From positions 24,983,769-25,047,768 of the forward strand of contig JAUJPP010000007.1 of NCBI GenBank assembly GCA_030562195.1: DNA of 64,000 nt, written 5' to 3'. The DNA comes from Nipponacmea schrenckii. Its lineage: Eukaryota; Mollusca; Gastropoda; Lottiidae. This document shows positions 47,276 to 58,463 of the stretch, piece after piece. The notes under the pieces are model-generated. The model saw nothing but the letters and a program-made list of their open reading frames with translations, was not told the origin of the DNA and did no database searches. A program made the translations under genes and the position numbers. Position 1 is the stretch's first letter. Each line of letters starts with the position of its first letter.

Positions 47276-47950
47276 TTAGATTGTAAGAGGTAATTGATAC
47301 AGTTGAACATTTACAAATATTTCATTACTTAGTTGTTTGGGGTCAATTTTGATCCATGTATATTTTTAACAATATATTGTTGATCATGATACTTGTTGTT
47401 TTTTTTAATTAACTGATTTATTTCAATGCCATCAGAAGGTTTCTGCTGCCAATTAGTACTAAATGTAGCTCATTATCTAGTCCTGCATCTCAAAATGAAA
47501 CCATCAAAGAGACATCTGTCATTGTACGCTTCTAGAAGCCTTTATATATTATCTTCCAGTAATTTTATGGGCCTTTTCATTAATTTCTATCAATCATTGT
47601 TCAGGAAAATTTGTGGATGCTTATTTGTGAATTGCAGTTTGTTAAAGACTAAAACCCTTCAAAATACAACCTTTGATAAATAGGCCAGACAAAGTCAAGA
47701 AATGCTGGAATATTTTAACATTATATTGCTTTTCCATAGAAGTTTTCCTTTGACTTGAATAGAGACAACTTCAAGGACTGATGCAGTCATGCATGGCATT
47801 TAAAATACTGTCATGTCTTTCTTATAATCAAATGGCATTAAAGGAGAAGAACTTTTTTCATGAAAATAAATTAATAATTACATAAGTTGTAAGTTCATGG
47901 AGTATATGAATGGCAGATGACAACAAGAGACTTAATAATTGCAACCAAAC
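47276..47950. other. Intronic DNA without recognised features
   Basis: The 85-codon frame 47426-47683 has no domain and no coding signature. Confidence 0.4.
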
Positions 47951-48455
47951 CTCCACTTGATATTACACCATCCAACCTGAATAATTGACAACCTGAATTT
48001 CTCTACTTGATATTTCACCATTCTACCTGAATAACTGACAACCTGAATTTCTCTTCTTTTTATTACACCATACTACCTGAATAATTGACAACCTGAATTT
48101 CTCTACTTGATATAACACCATACTACTTGAATAATTGACAACCTGAATTTCTCTACTTGATATTACACCATCCAACCTAAATAATTGACAACCTGAATTT
48201 CTCTACTTGATATTACACCGTACTACCTAAATAATTGACAACCTGAATGACTCTACTTGATATTACACCATCCTACTTGAATAATTGACAACTTAAATTA
48301 CTCTACTTGATATTACACCATCCAACGTGAATAATTGACAACCTGAACTTCTCTACTTCATATTACACCATCCAACCTGAACAATTGACAACCTGAATTT
48401 CTCTACTTGATATTACACCATCCTAACTAAATAAATTGACAACCTAAAACTGATT
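47951..48455. repeat. 50-bp minisatellite
   Basis: About ten units of TCTACTTGATATTACACCAT, CCAACCTGAATAATTGACAA, CCTGAATTTC. Confidence 0.95.
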
Positions 48456-48573
48456 TAAACAAACAGATCTGAAGTTTTATCAACTAACCACCCAACATTT
48501 ATCCAAATTTGCTCTTTCATTTTTAGAAGCAGTTTAAATATCAGCTACAAAACAGATAGCCTTTCCAATTAAG

Positions 48574-49180
48574 AAGATAGCTTGCGAGGCAAGGTAACAT
48601 ACGCCCACTTCAGCAAACAGTATATTCTATGTTTTTTCATTTAATCAAGTGCAATAAGTCATAAACCGACATCTGGAATCGCACCATTTTGGAACTTGTC
48701 CGAGATGTTATTAAGATGAATACACAAGTTTCATTCAAATCAGATAAAAACTACAGCTTCTATTGCATACACAAGTAAATTTTAACGTTTTTCCATTTAA
48801 TCAAGGGCCATAACTCATAAACCAAAATCTGGAATCGTGTTATTTTTTAACTTGTCCAAGATATTATCAAGATGAATACACATACCAAGTTTCATTCAAA
48901 TCGGATAAAAAATACAGGTTCTATTGCGTACACAAGTAAATTTTAACATTTTTCCATTTAATCAAGGGCCATAACTCATAAACCGACATCTGGAATCGTG
49001 CCATTTTTTAACTTGTCTGAGATATTATCAAGATGAATACACATATCAAGTTTCATTCAAATCGGATAAAAACTTCAACTTCTATTTCGTACACAAGTAA
49101 TTGTTGACGGACGGACGAACCGACGGAAGGACAGGGGTGATGGCAATATACGTCCACATTTTTATGTGGGCGTATAAAAA
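48574..49180 (+). repeat. Pearl-like repeat element, variant subfamily
   Basis: The head is AGATAGCTTGCGAGGCAAGG, then ATACGCCCAC. The core units differ from copies 1 and 2 (AACCGACATCTGGAATCG, TTATCAAGATGAATACAC). The 3' end has the GGAC microsatellite, the hairpin CCACATTTTTATGTGG (49154-49169) and GGCGTATAAAAA. The shared ends with a different core suggest a sister subfamily. Confidence 0.8.
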
Positions 49181-49541
49181 ACAATGAGCAAATTTCGTTT
49201 TACTGACAAATTTCGATAGACATTAAACAATTAATGGTTTCATCCTTATTTCATCCAGACATGATAACAAATGATAACAGTCCTCTTCTCAGCACACATT
49301 AATGGATTTTAATTTTATCTATTCCATTTGGCTATAAAAGTCCTATAAAAGCCAATGATATAAAGTAGGCATTAATGAATGAAGATTTATCACTTCAGCA
49401 TTACATTTTGTCTGGAGTGATGATGCAAGATCTTTTCTCACGTATTCAGATCATTATTATGTACAATCAGTGTCTGAATTTAAAGGGATTGCAAACAGTT
49501 TTTTCTGAACATCTTGTTTGTATATAAGGGACATCATTTAA

Positions 49542-49612
49542 TGCACCATTCCAATTTTCAATCAGGCATCTGCTGCAACTGTAGATGTCTGACTGAAAAT
49601 TGAAATAGTGCA
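49542..49612. ncRNA. Pre-miRNA-like hairpin (candidate)
   Basis: A 71-nt stem-loop: 30-base arms, TGCACCATTCCAATTTTCAA... and ...TTGAAATAGTGCA, pair with three mismatches and one G-U, around an 11-nt loop (GCTGCAACTGT). The size and pairing are those of an animal miRNA precursor. I recognise no known miRNA seed. A tiny palindromic MITE would look the same. Confidence 0.35.
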
Positions 49613-50640
49613 AATCAATGCTAGTACTGACATAAATACACATAAAAAGACTTGAAAATATTTTTACAAAAACCTATAAGATTTAGATTAAGGGATTGGT
49701 TTACTTCAAAGTTTCAGACATTAAATAAATCAAATTCATCGAATAGTAAGCTATAAAAGTTTACATTGCATTTTACATTACACGTTCTGGAAAAGGCAAT
49801 CTAACAAGCTAATTATAGCTTATAATAATACATATTCATTATAAGAAATAGACATTTTAATATGAGAATATTGATAAATACACTAAGTTCAAACCTATTC
49901 TCGAACATAAGTCCTTGCGATTTTGATTATGTCTTGTTTTTAAGAGACAATAAACAAACTGCATATAATTCCATGGAAAAATTATCATCAGCAGGCTCTA
50001 CAAAGAGAATTGTTATTTTCAAGAAGAGATTTCTGCTCCTGACTGAAAACTGATCATAGTTGCTTCAAAATACAGAAATGCCTTATGGTTGTATTTTATA
50101 TGTCAACAAGAGGCGGATAGACAGTTAAACCCAGACATCAAGCCACATATATCACAACATCAGAATGCAGCAGTATCTTTCAAACATAAGGGGATGTAAA
50201 GAAAACATTGGAATAGTATGGCAATGATGCCAATCAAACTGTTTTCATTCATTTCTATCAGAACAAAAATGAAATTGCTTCAAAGAACAAAAGGAATAAA
50301 TTTGCCATGAATGATTTATATTCATTGAATTGTGTCAGAGTTGCAATATTCATTCTTAATCATACAAATTGCTTTTTCTCTTTCTTCCCTGATTTTTATA
50401 TCAGGCATTGTCTGACAATGTTGAGGGCAATTCAAGTCTACAGGTCAAGGATGGCCGAAAACCTCTTGCGAAAGTTTTTTCCCTTTACAATTACAACCAA
50501 TTTTCAAGACTCCCAATTTGAAAATCACTTAATGCATTTATAAAGCGTTTTATACTTAACTTGATTTTGTGGATCAATCAGATTTTGGGATTTTGACATA
50601 TAGGTAAGTCCTCTGATGGATATATAATCTATAATAATAA
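49613..50640. other. Intronic DNA without supported gene
   Basis: 50390-50455 contains a short repeat shared with 21519-21575 (see there). Open frames of 60-80 codons show no domain. Confidence 0.4.
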
Positions 50641-51121
50641 TCTATTATATATATAAGAGGAAGTGTCTGTGTGTGTGTGTGTGTGTGTATGGTCGCCATA
50701 GCTCAAAGACGGAGGCAGGCAGGAAGGAGATGCTGTGCATGCACAATCTTGTATATGCAAGGATGTGCACCTGAGTCTTTGTTTTGACATTCGTTGTTCA
50801 TTTTGTCAAAAAAAACACACTGAAGACTGCCGAGGGAAACGGCATAATTTTCTTTTATTTGCTTTGGCTATTAATAGATTTACCAACGGTTATCATGTAC
50901 GTGAAGGCTGATGACAAATTGTTTTTGGATAACCATGTCTACAATTTAAACCAATAAAAGTTAAGAATATCGGCGCCGAATATTTGAGAGGCATTCTAAG
51001 TACTGAATGTTTTTTTCAGTACCAACTACTCATGCATTGAATTAAAAGAAATATCATGGGCATGAAATATAATTCAAGTGACTGGTAAATAACCGCGGGC
51101 GAAGCCGGGAATAAGTGCTAG
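50641..51121 (+). mobile_element. Non-autonomous Helitron, copy 1
   Basis: It starts TCTATTATATATATAAGAGG after an A and ends GGGCGAAGCCGGGAATAAGT, GCTAG before a T. This fits the Helitron rules: 5' TC, 3' CTRR, a GC-rich stem-loop (GGC-GAA-GCC) just upstream, insertion between A and T, no target duplication. A (GT)n run lies near the 5' end. No Rep/helicase frame. Confidence 0.8.
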
Positions 51122-51122
51122 T

Positions 51123-52193
51123 AATATATATAAGAGGAAGTGTCTGTGTGTGTGTGTGTGTGTGTGTATGGTCGCCATAGCTCAAAGACGGAGGCAGGCA
51201 GGAAGGAATTGCTGTGCATGCACAATCCTGTATATGCAAGGATGTGCACCTGAGTCTTTGTTTTGGCATTCGTTTTTTACTTTGTCCAAAATGTTGAAAT
51301 CAACAATCATGCAAACACAGTAAACAAGCCTTCCAGAAATGTGAAGAACATTCTAGAGCCAATATAAGGGAGTGACAATAACTGAGAGACGGCGAGACTG
51401 TGGATGCATATTCCTGGAAATGCAAAGATGTGCACCTGTGTCTTTGTTTATGCATTCGTTGTTTCCTTTGTCAAAAAACACACTGAAGTCTGACGAATGA
51501 AACGGCATAATTTTCTTTTGTGTTTATCCTCCTTCACCCTCTCCCAAAACAAATCAGAACCAGATTGAGTGTGATACTGCCATTTATTTGAATGACTAAA
51601 ATGAAAATAAATGATACAAAATAAACAATAAAAATATACAACATAACAATTACTAAATTCCAACAGCTAGTTGGGCTTAATAAAACTTCTATATGCCAAT
51701 TCCAAAATCTAATAAATAAATAGTAATACAAAGCAACAAAAAGAGGTGGAAGAAGGGGAGGAGGTGGGTTTTCAACCGCAAATTAACGAAGTTCTCAATG
51801 GCGGGTTGAAGTAAGAACAATGAAAGAAGGTACCGGAAATAGATCAGTTCGCGGGAGAACTTTAAAACACACAATACGATTGGTCAACACAAAACATATT
51901 ATTTTTCAATAATATTTATTTATTTACTTTGGCTATTAATAGATTTACCAACGGTTATCAAGTACGTGAAAGCCGATGACAAATTTTTTTTGGATAACCA
52001 TGTCTACAATTTAAACCAATAGAATGCTTCTCAAATATTCAGCGCTGATATTTTTAACTTTTAAGTACTGAATGTTTTTTCACTACCAACTACTCATGCA
52101 TTGAATTAAAAATATTTCCTGCCCACGATATTTCTTTTAATCAATTATTATTTCTGGCAAATAACCACGGGGGTAGCCGGGAATAAGCGCTAG
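51123..52193 (+). mobile_element. Non-autonomous Helitron, copy 2, directly after copy 1
   Basis: It begins AATATATATAAGAGGAAGTG with the leading TC lost, and repeats the copy 1 sequence (GGTCGCCATAGCTCAAAGAC). It contains extra internal sequence at about 51340-51900, including a second GATGTGCACCTGTGTCTTTG block. It ends GGGTAGCCGGGAATAAGCGC, TAG, then T. Confidence 0.75.
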
Positions 52194-52319
52194 TGCCTTA
52201 ATAAAAATATAATATCTTAATTTTATTTTCACATTCCATAAAGTTCTTGTTTTTGTGACTTTTAATATGTTTTATCCCAATTTGTAAAGAATTGTGCCAT
52301 CCTAGGTGTTTTCAGGGTA

Positions 52320-52520
52320 AATATTGAAGAGCAATAACTCATGTCCAAAGTTTTCAAATTTTTCAGATTTTTAATAAGCTTGATCCTTGGTTGATTTTTT
52401 TCAAAAGAAAACTTAAAATTTGTCAAGAAGTGTTCCTTTGAGAGTGTTTACAAGTTATATTGTGGGTGGACAAACCAAGTAACATGGGTGATGCCAATAT
52501 ACATTTCTTGTGGGTGTACT
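52320..52520 (+). repeat. Pearl-like repeat element, degenerate 3' part
   Basis: A decayed core unit (GAGCAATAACTCATGTCCAA) is followed by GGGTGATGCCAATATACATT and TTGTGGGTGTACTC. The GGAC run and the hairpin stem are eroded. Confidence 0.5.
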
Positions 52521-53261
52521 CAGGCAACCAGACAACTCATCAAAAACTAAAAAATTATAAGTGAGAATTATCTAGTTCTAGCTGTAAATCACAGCATGCA
52601 AATTTAGATTTATCTGTATTTAACCACATGGTGTAAGTGGTTCAACATCGCTTATATAAGATGATTGAATGACATGGGTCACAGCTGTATACTCTCCATA
52701 ATATCCTTTTTAATATGATGACCTACGCACCAGACAGACCAATGACTAGGTCAGAACAAACAATTTTATTTAATCATTATATTTACCAATAATCATTATC
52801 CGGATATTAGGTTTAGTCTGATAGTTTAGTAATTCTGTCTTCAACCATATGGTCCAAAAGATATTTCCTTGCATTTAATCAATCAAAACTAAACCAATGA
52901 GTTTAAGAGACAAAAAGAGAATAAATCTCAAAAAAATTTTAAGCTATTTTAGGAATTAATTGGATCTCAAACCAGTCATGATTAACAACCGAATCAGCAG
53001 ATTATCTGAAAAAGCTCGGTTCTATAATCATTCATTTTTTACAGCTAATGTAGTTAATTGCAGGTACCCGTAGCATCATTCAAAATGAAAAAGGTACTTT
53101 AAAATTGCCTTTAGCAAGTAATGTGATACATAAAGTTTGAAATCTATAACTGAATTGTCAAGATATCCTATTTACATACCAAACTCAGTTTCAGTTTTAA
53201 GTTAACCATTACATGTTTATAAATGTTCATCTTCGTGAACTATAAATTTCATTGTTAACCT

Positions 53262-53570
53262 GTGAAATGAAATGTAATAAAGTTAAGTTTCTTTTACTCT
53301 TCTGCACCTAATGAAGTGTGCAATGATGGTAATTTTGTCTGGACAGCGGCATTAGCCTGTACTCTTTCAATTACTGATTGTCGAGGGAACTTAAACATTC
53401 ACAGTCTGTAGCACACAGGTCCTTTACTTTTTGTCCCATCCAAATGCCTAGAAATTTTTTCATGACAGCCCCTCCAACCTCCATTAGGGGGTAATCGAGT
53501 TGAAAAATCAGAAGGTTTTATCTCAGCATTTTTCAGCACTGAATCCTGGACCTTTAAGTAGAAGTCTTAT
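53262..53570 (-). mobile_element. SINE family A copy
   Basis: TTCTGCACCTAATGAAGTGTG, GGACAGCGGCATTAGCCTGT, TGTCGAGGGAACTTAA and TGTAGCACACAGG match the copy at 63672. The tRNA-like head at the right (CAGCACTGAATCCTGGACCT) is decayed. Confidence 0.7.
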
Positions 53571-54812
53571 TAATGAAAACACGGCGACTCATTCATTGTA
53601 AAAAGGAAAATAAAAATAAACATCAAAGAAAAAAGCAAGTTGCGTTTCTTGATTAATTGCTTTTATACAGAATTTTTATATCTTTTTTTGTTGAAACAAT
53701 ACATTTACAATATAATAATTTCATGAAATAACATTATCATTATATTTTGATTTATCACATGGTAATGAGTTGTAACATTCATTACCTAGTAATTTATCTG
53801 AGAAGCAGCAATTACTTGTCCACTCTTTAAAATACATGTAGGTTGTCAGCCATGGTAATCTACACCTACCGTACTAACAAGATAGTGATAAATCAGTCAT
53901 AAAATGTATTTCAAGACCAAATCAGCCATATTGAATCTAAAACAAGGCTCGTAACACAAAAAAACAAAGATAACAGTGACTGCAGTAAAAACCTTGACAA
54001 ATTTTTTCTTGCAGTTGATTGGGTGTTTACTAACATCATATACACTATTCCTTCATAAAATGTACCCATCTTTCCAATAATTTACACAATTTACATTATC
54101 AACCTCTCTTTCAGTGTTTAAAAACAAAGTTCTATAGAATCAAGGGCATAGTTTCATCTCTTCAATATACATGGCCATACCAACATGACTATTTGTATTA
54201 TGAGTTATTGTTTTGCAGTTTGGTTGTTTACTTCCGATAGACAATATATATGGATGTGATATGGTCACATAACAACATTGAATGTCTGTTCCTAAAGCTG
54301 TATATCACATCTGAGAAACTACGGACAAATATTACAACAGGCCACAGACATACTAAATATAAAAAATATATAGAATGAATAATGGGCAATGTCTTATGTT
54401 ACAATTGGTTGTACCTAATGCAGCATTTGTGGCCTATGTGTGCACTTGTAAAACCATATCTTATGCAATGCACGACCCAAATATTTGCCACAATGGCTCA
54501 CATTAAAATTTTGTATGCATAGTTAAAACTTTGTTCAAGCAATGGCATATTTATGTCGATTTGAGAGACACTTGATAGTTGGAAAACGTGAAAATACAGG
54601 GAAAAAAATCTAATCTAATATGACTTTGATTTACTTCACGCAAATAATAGTCTCTACATGAGTAGGCATTTACAAGAGTCGCTAGAAGCTAATACCAGTC
54701 ACATTGTGTAGGCACAAAGTATGAGATAAATGAGAACTGGAAAAACAAGAAAATCATCTATGGTTGTGACAAATTTACATAACTTCCTGTTCTTCTGAAT
54801 CTGAATGTATTA
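53571..54812. other. Intronic DNA without recognised features
   Basis: No exon or structured repeat supported. Confidence 0.4.
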
Positions 54813-55034
54813 CAAAGGTGGGCTGAAAAGTTCATAAGCTTACTCAGAAGGAATGAAACTTGGTATATATTGAATTCAGCATTTTCTGAATCACTCAAAC
54901 AATTGTCAGAGTCAGTTGATCTTGTAAAAAAAAACAATGCTGTTAATATCAGAAAATGTTGAATTCAATGTATCATGTATATCATTGCTGTGGCACAATT
55001 CTTTCTATTAAATTTTCAGACAACCCTCTTCTAG
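54813..55034. mobile_element. Palindromic mariner-type MITE
   Basis: The left end, CAAAGGTGGGCTGAAAAGTTC after TA, resembles a mariner terminus. The right end is a diverged inverted copy followed by TA. Inside, TATTGAATTCAGCATTTTCTGA and TCAGAAAATGTTGAATTCAA are inverted copies, so nearly the whole 222 bp folds on itself. Confidence 0.6.
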
Positions 55035-55412
55035 TACTTTTATCAATGTCCATGTTAAATTGCAAATGGATACAAAATTTAGAATAGCATCTAGATATAA
55101 ATTGTCAAGGTTTATTATTTGTTGTTAAGTCTGGGACTATCCCTTTATGTCCTATTTAGACTTTATGATACCATGAAATGTGATTCTGCATGTATAGGAT
55201 ATATAATTGACAGGAAATGTTTCTTTATATTTCCTAATGGAATATTGGTTGTTTTGATGTCTGGCTTGCATACAAAGAGAGTTGTATACAAATTGTTAAA
55301 AAAGTTTTTTATATGCCTTATGTATTTCACAATAAGACATTGACATCATCGCACAATCAAAGGAAGTACTTTGTCTAACCCATTGTGCGTGTTATTTTTT
55401 TTATAATTTCAG

Positions 55413-55502
55413 ATCAGAACAGAAGAAAAATACCTGACAGATCCAGACCGTTTATCCCAATTTCTCAATAAAGTATTTGTTCCACCCAAGGCCTGTGTAT
55501 CT
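55413..55502 (+). CDS. Possible exon of an unidentified plus-strand gene
   Basis: A strong acceptor (long T tract, TAATTTCAG, AG at 55411-55412) precedes an open stretch of exactly 30 codons, IRTEEKYLTDPDRLSQFLNK then VFVPPKACVS, ending before GTGAGA. The composition is protein-like, but I do not recognise the family. No partner exon was found nearby. An alternative is a terminal exon running to the TGA at about 55571. Confidence 0.3.
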
Positions 55503-56200
55503 GTGAGAATTAATCCCTCACTTCTCCAAAAATTAAAAAAATTGTGTCATATGGAACTCCTATGCGCCTGACAATGATAAGGAATTTATTTATATGTAGC
55601 AGGGTATCCTTACAGTATTTTTTAGGGGTGAGGCCATTAGCCATAAAACCATGTCCCCTTGTGTGAACCCAAAAAAGCATAACCAAATGAGAGTAGCATA
55701 AAGCCAATGGAGGGTCGTATTTATATGTAAATCTTCAACAATTTTACACATTTTCAAGCTATATAAGAATGATATCAAGTGAATGGGGTGAACCTGTCAT
55801 TTCTCGGTAACACGTATTATGATAATAATCTTTAAATGACATTTAGAAGTAGATAGAATATTAAATAAACAAGATTACTATTATGGATATACTACTCCTT
55901 CCTTTAATTTTTGCAACGTTTCAATTCACATACAGGAATCTTTATCAAGCACAAACAATAATAATAGCAAAACAGAGTAACAACTAATATATATATATAT
56001 GGTAAATATGACATCTATAACTACTTAGGTTTAGTGATAAATGAACAACAACAACAGAGGATATTATCCGAAATGACATTTCTTCCACTGCCACCCTTCT
56101 CATTTCCCTATTGGAATACGATTTGCTGTTTGTATCAAACAGACATGGTCTCTCCGGCCACATTTCAATCAAGACATCTTCGGCAGAATCGCTCCAACCG

Positions 56201-57807
56201 GTAGTGCTCACACGAATAGTGATTTTTGCTATTCGACGGCATAATTCGATTTGTATTCGATTAATCGGCGATATTTTCAATGAGAAAATTGCATTGAAAA
56301 ATCAGCTTTAATATTGGTGAAATTTGCTGGTTTCTCTCGTGCAATACAGATTTACAATAGTACTATAAATACCTCGCTTTGAAAGGGTATTTCATGACAT
56401 ACAATTATTATTTATTACATGCCGGTTGCGTTTTGAGGAACAATAAAGCTGGTAAACAAAAGAATAAAACGTATTCAGTTCTAATTGATAAAAAAAATCG
56501 AAGTACCAAAATAAAAGAAAACCATCGGAAGTGAACCTTCTTTCATCTGATTGGATAATTACATGTTTCTATTTATACCAGCTAATCAAAAGTTAAATAC
56601 TTTGATTATCCAGCACTAGTTATATAAACGAGATGCGACACAGAGACTTGACAACACAATCTATATATAACTTACGGGGATTATCTCGAAATAATTCCTA
56701 ATAAATTGTTTAAAGATAGCAATGCGATGCATTGAAATACGCCCAAATGGCAGCCATACTACAGATACATATGTTAAAGATTTTTCTACGTTTAACGATA
56801 TATCTCGGTTAAAAGTATCCTACAACACAAAAATCACTTTAAGTCCCTAATAACCCACATGCCAAATATTTTATATCTAACAAACGTTACAGAAATAACA
56901 TGATGGCGATTAGCAGTAAGTCATGCTAGTTTACCGGGAAATTTATCGCAGGAATTATTGATTGATGCACGACTTTCACAAAAGGTTTGCTTCTATTATA
57001 AAAGATACATTCACAATTTCAAGCCGGTCGTCGGCAGATGTCGAGTGTTCTGAAGTTAAAACTAAATAAAACTTAGGTCTAAAAAAGCCAACGTTTACAA
57101 GCGATATCTGATTTAAGCTATTGATATCGGGACGAATCAAATAAATTTTAGTAAGATTAAACCTTTATTAGGCCTACCGGTATTTAAATATTTCGTTGAT
57201 ATGAGGATATGACCTTCCAACATAATGTAGGGTAGGAAATCCATTTCAGAATTTGACCTACTTAATCGGAGATTTTCTTTGGAAAGTCAGTCGAGAAGAC
57301 TTTCGTCAACATATTGACTCAACTCACTATTTTACATGTCATAATAACAGTGTTTGACGAATGCACTGCATACTTTGATAATATAATAACACAAACACAA
57401 ACATTTCGTGAAATATAAAAAGAAAGAAATTTAAGCTGTAGAAGTGACAAGATCGACATAATTTATTAAATTTTAGACTCGACAATCCAGACCTTCTGAT
57501 ATCTATGTAATAGTAATAAGTCTGGGTGACAGAGGCTACAATTCGCGGGTTTATTGAATTCACACGTTCTGATTGGTTGTGACGTTGAAAAAGGGGAGGT
57601 CTGTCGAATTGTCAATATTGTCGGCTGGAAAATAAGTACAAGACTGTTACCCTGAAGTTTTATGCTATATCTCGGCCAAAAATTTGTCCGATCAGCACCA
57701 AAATCAATAGGGATCCTCTTTGTAATGTTATTAACCCATATAACAAAAATAAAAAAGATCCATTGAGAATTGTAGACTGTAGAGTGAGTACAAGAAATAT
57801 GTGAACA

Positions 57808-57893
<86 letters not shown>

Positions 57894-58463
57894 GGGGTGA
57901 TCACAATATACGACCAAAATACATTTTGGGCCTATAAAAATCAGTTGACCAAATTAATCTTCATAATCTTGTGCTAACCAAAGCGGACTGTACTTCCAGG
58001 CATGAGATTAAAATAGATCCACGGATAGTTGTTTGTCTACACTTGGATAGAAAACTGAACGTTTAATCCTAAAAAAAATTATTGCACTGCGGTTTGATAT
58101 GACCAAATTGATTCCGGTGGATTCGTCCTATATCCAGGTCGGTTCGTCTAAGTAGATTTTACAACGCACATTTTGTAATCTTAGAACTAGGGTAACCAAC
58201 AGTAATCAAGAACTATTGTGTGCGAATTTATGTCCAATTTTAAAACATCAGTAGCAGTTTGGGGTGATTTATTTAAAGTTAAATATTTCTAAACAACACT
58301 CTTGCATTAGCCGGCATATTAGTTTGACTGTCGTTATATAGACGTCGGAATGTATTATCATTTAATCTTGTTAATAGGCGAATAATCGAATAGGAAAATC
58401 CGATTCGAATATTCGCAAAAACGGCTTTGAATACTACTAATCGATTATTCGTGTGAGCACTAC
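56201..58463. mobile_element. Possible hAT-like element with 18-bp inverted ends
   Basis: GTAGTGCTCACACGAATA (56201-56218) and its exact reverse complement TATTCGTGTGAGCACTAC (58446-58463) face each other over 2.26 kb. CGATTATTCG/ATTCGATT motifs lie inside both ends. The ends resemble hAT termini. No clean 8-bp duplication is seen, and the interior (which includes a pearl-like 3' end) has no transposase frame. Confidence 0.4.
57809..57940 (+). repeat. Pearl-like 3' end with CA and CAGA microsatellites
   Basis: (CA)n at 57809-57865 runs into (CAGA)n to 57893, then GGGGTGATCACAATATACGA, the hairpin CCAAAATACATTTTGG (57914-57929) and GCCTATAAAAA. The tail is that of the pearl-like family, but the hairpin sequence differs by paired changes. 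The sequence upstream (57640-57720) may be a different core unit. Confidence 0.7.

Noticed and set aside
47426..47683. 85-codon frame with hydrophobic segments
   Set aside because: No domain, no splice context and base composition like the surrounding intron.
57466..57917. Minus-strand open frames with long Cys-Val repeats
   Set aside because: They are translations of the (CA)n microsatellite, not genes.
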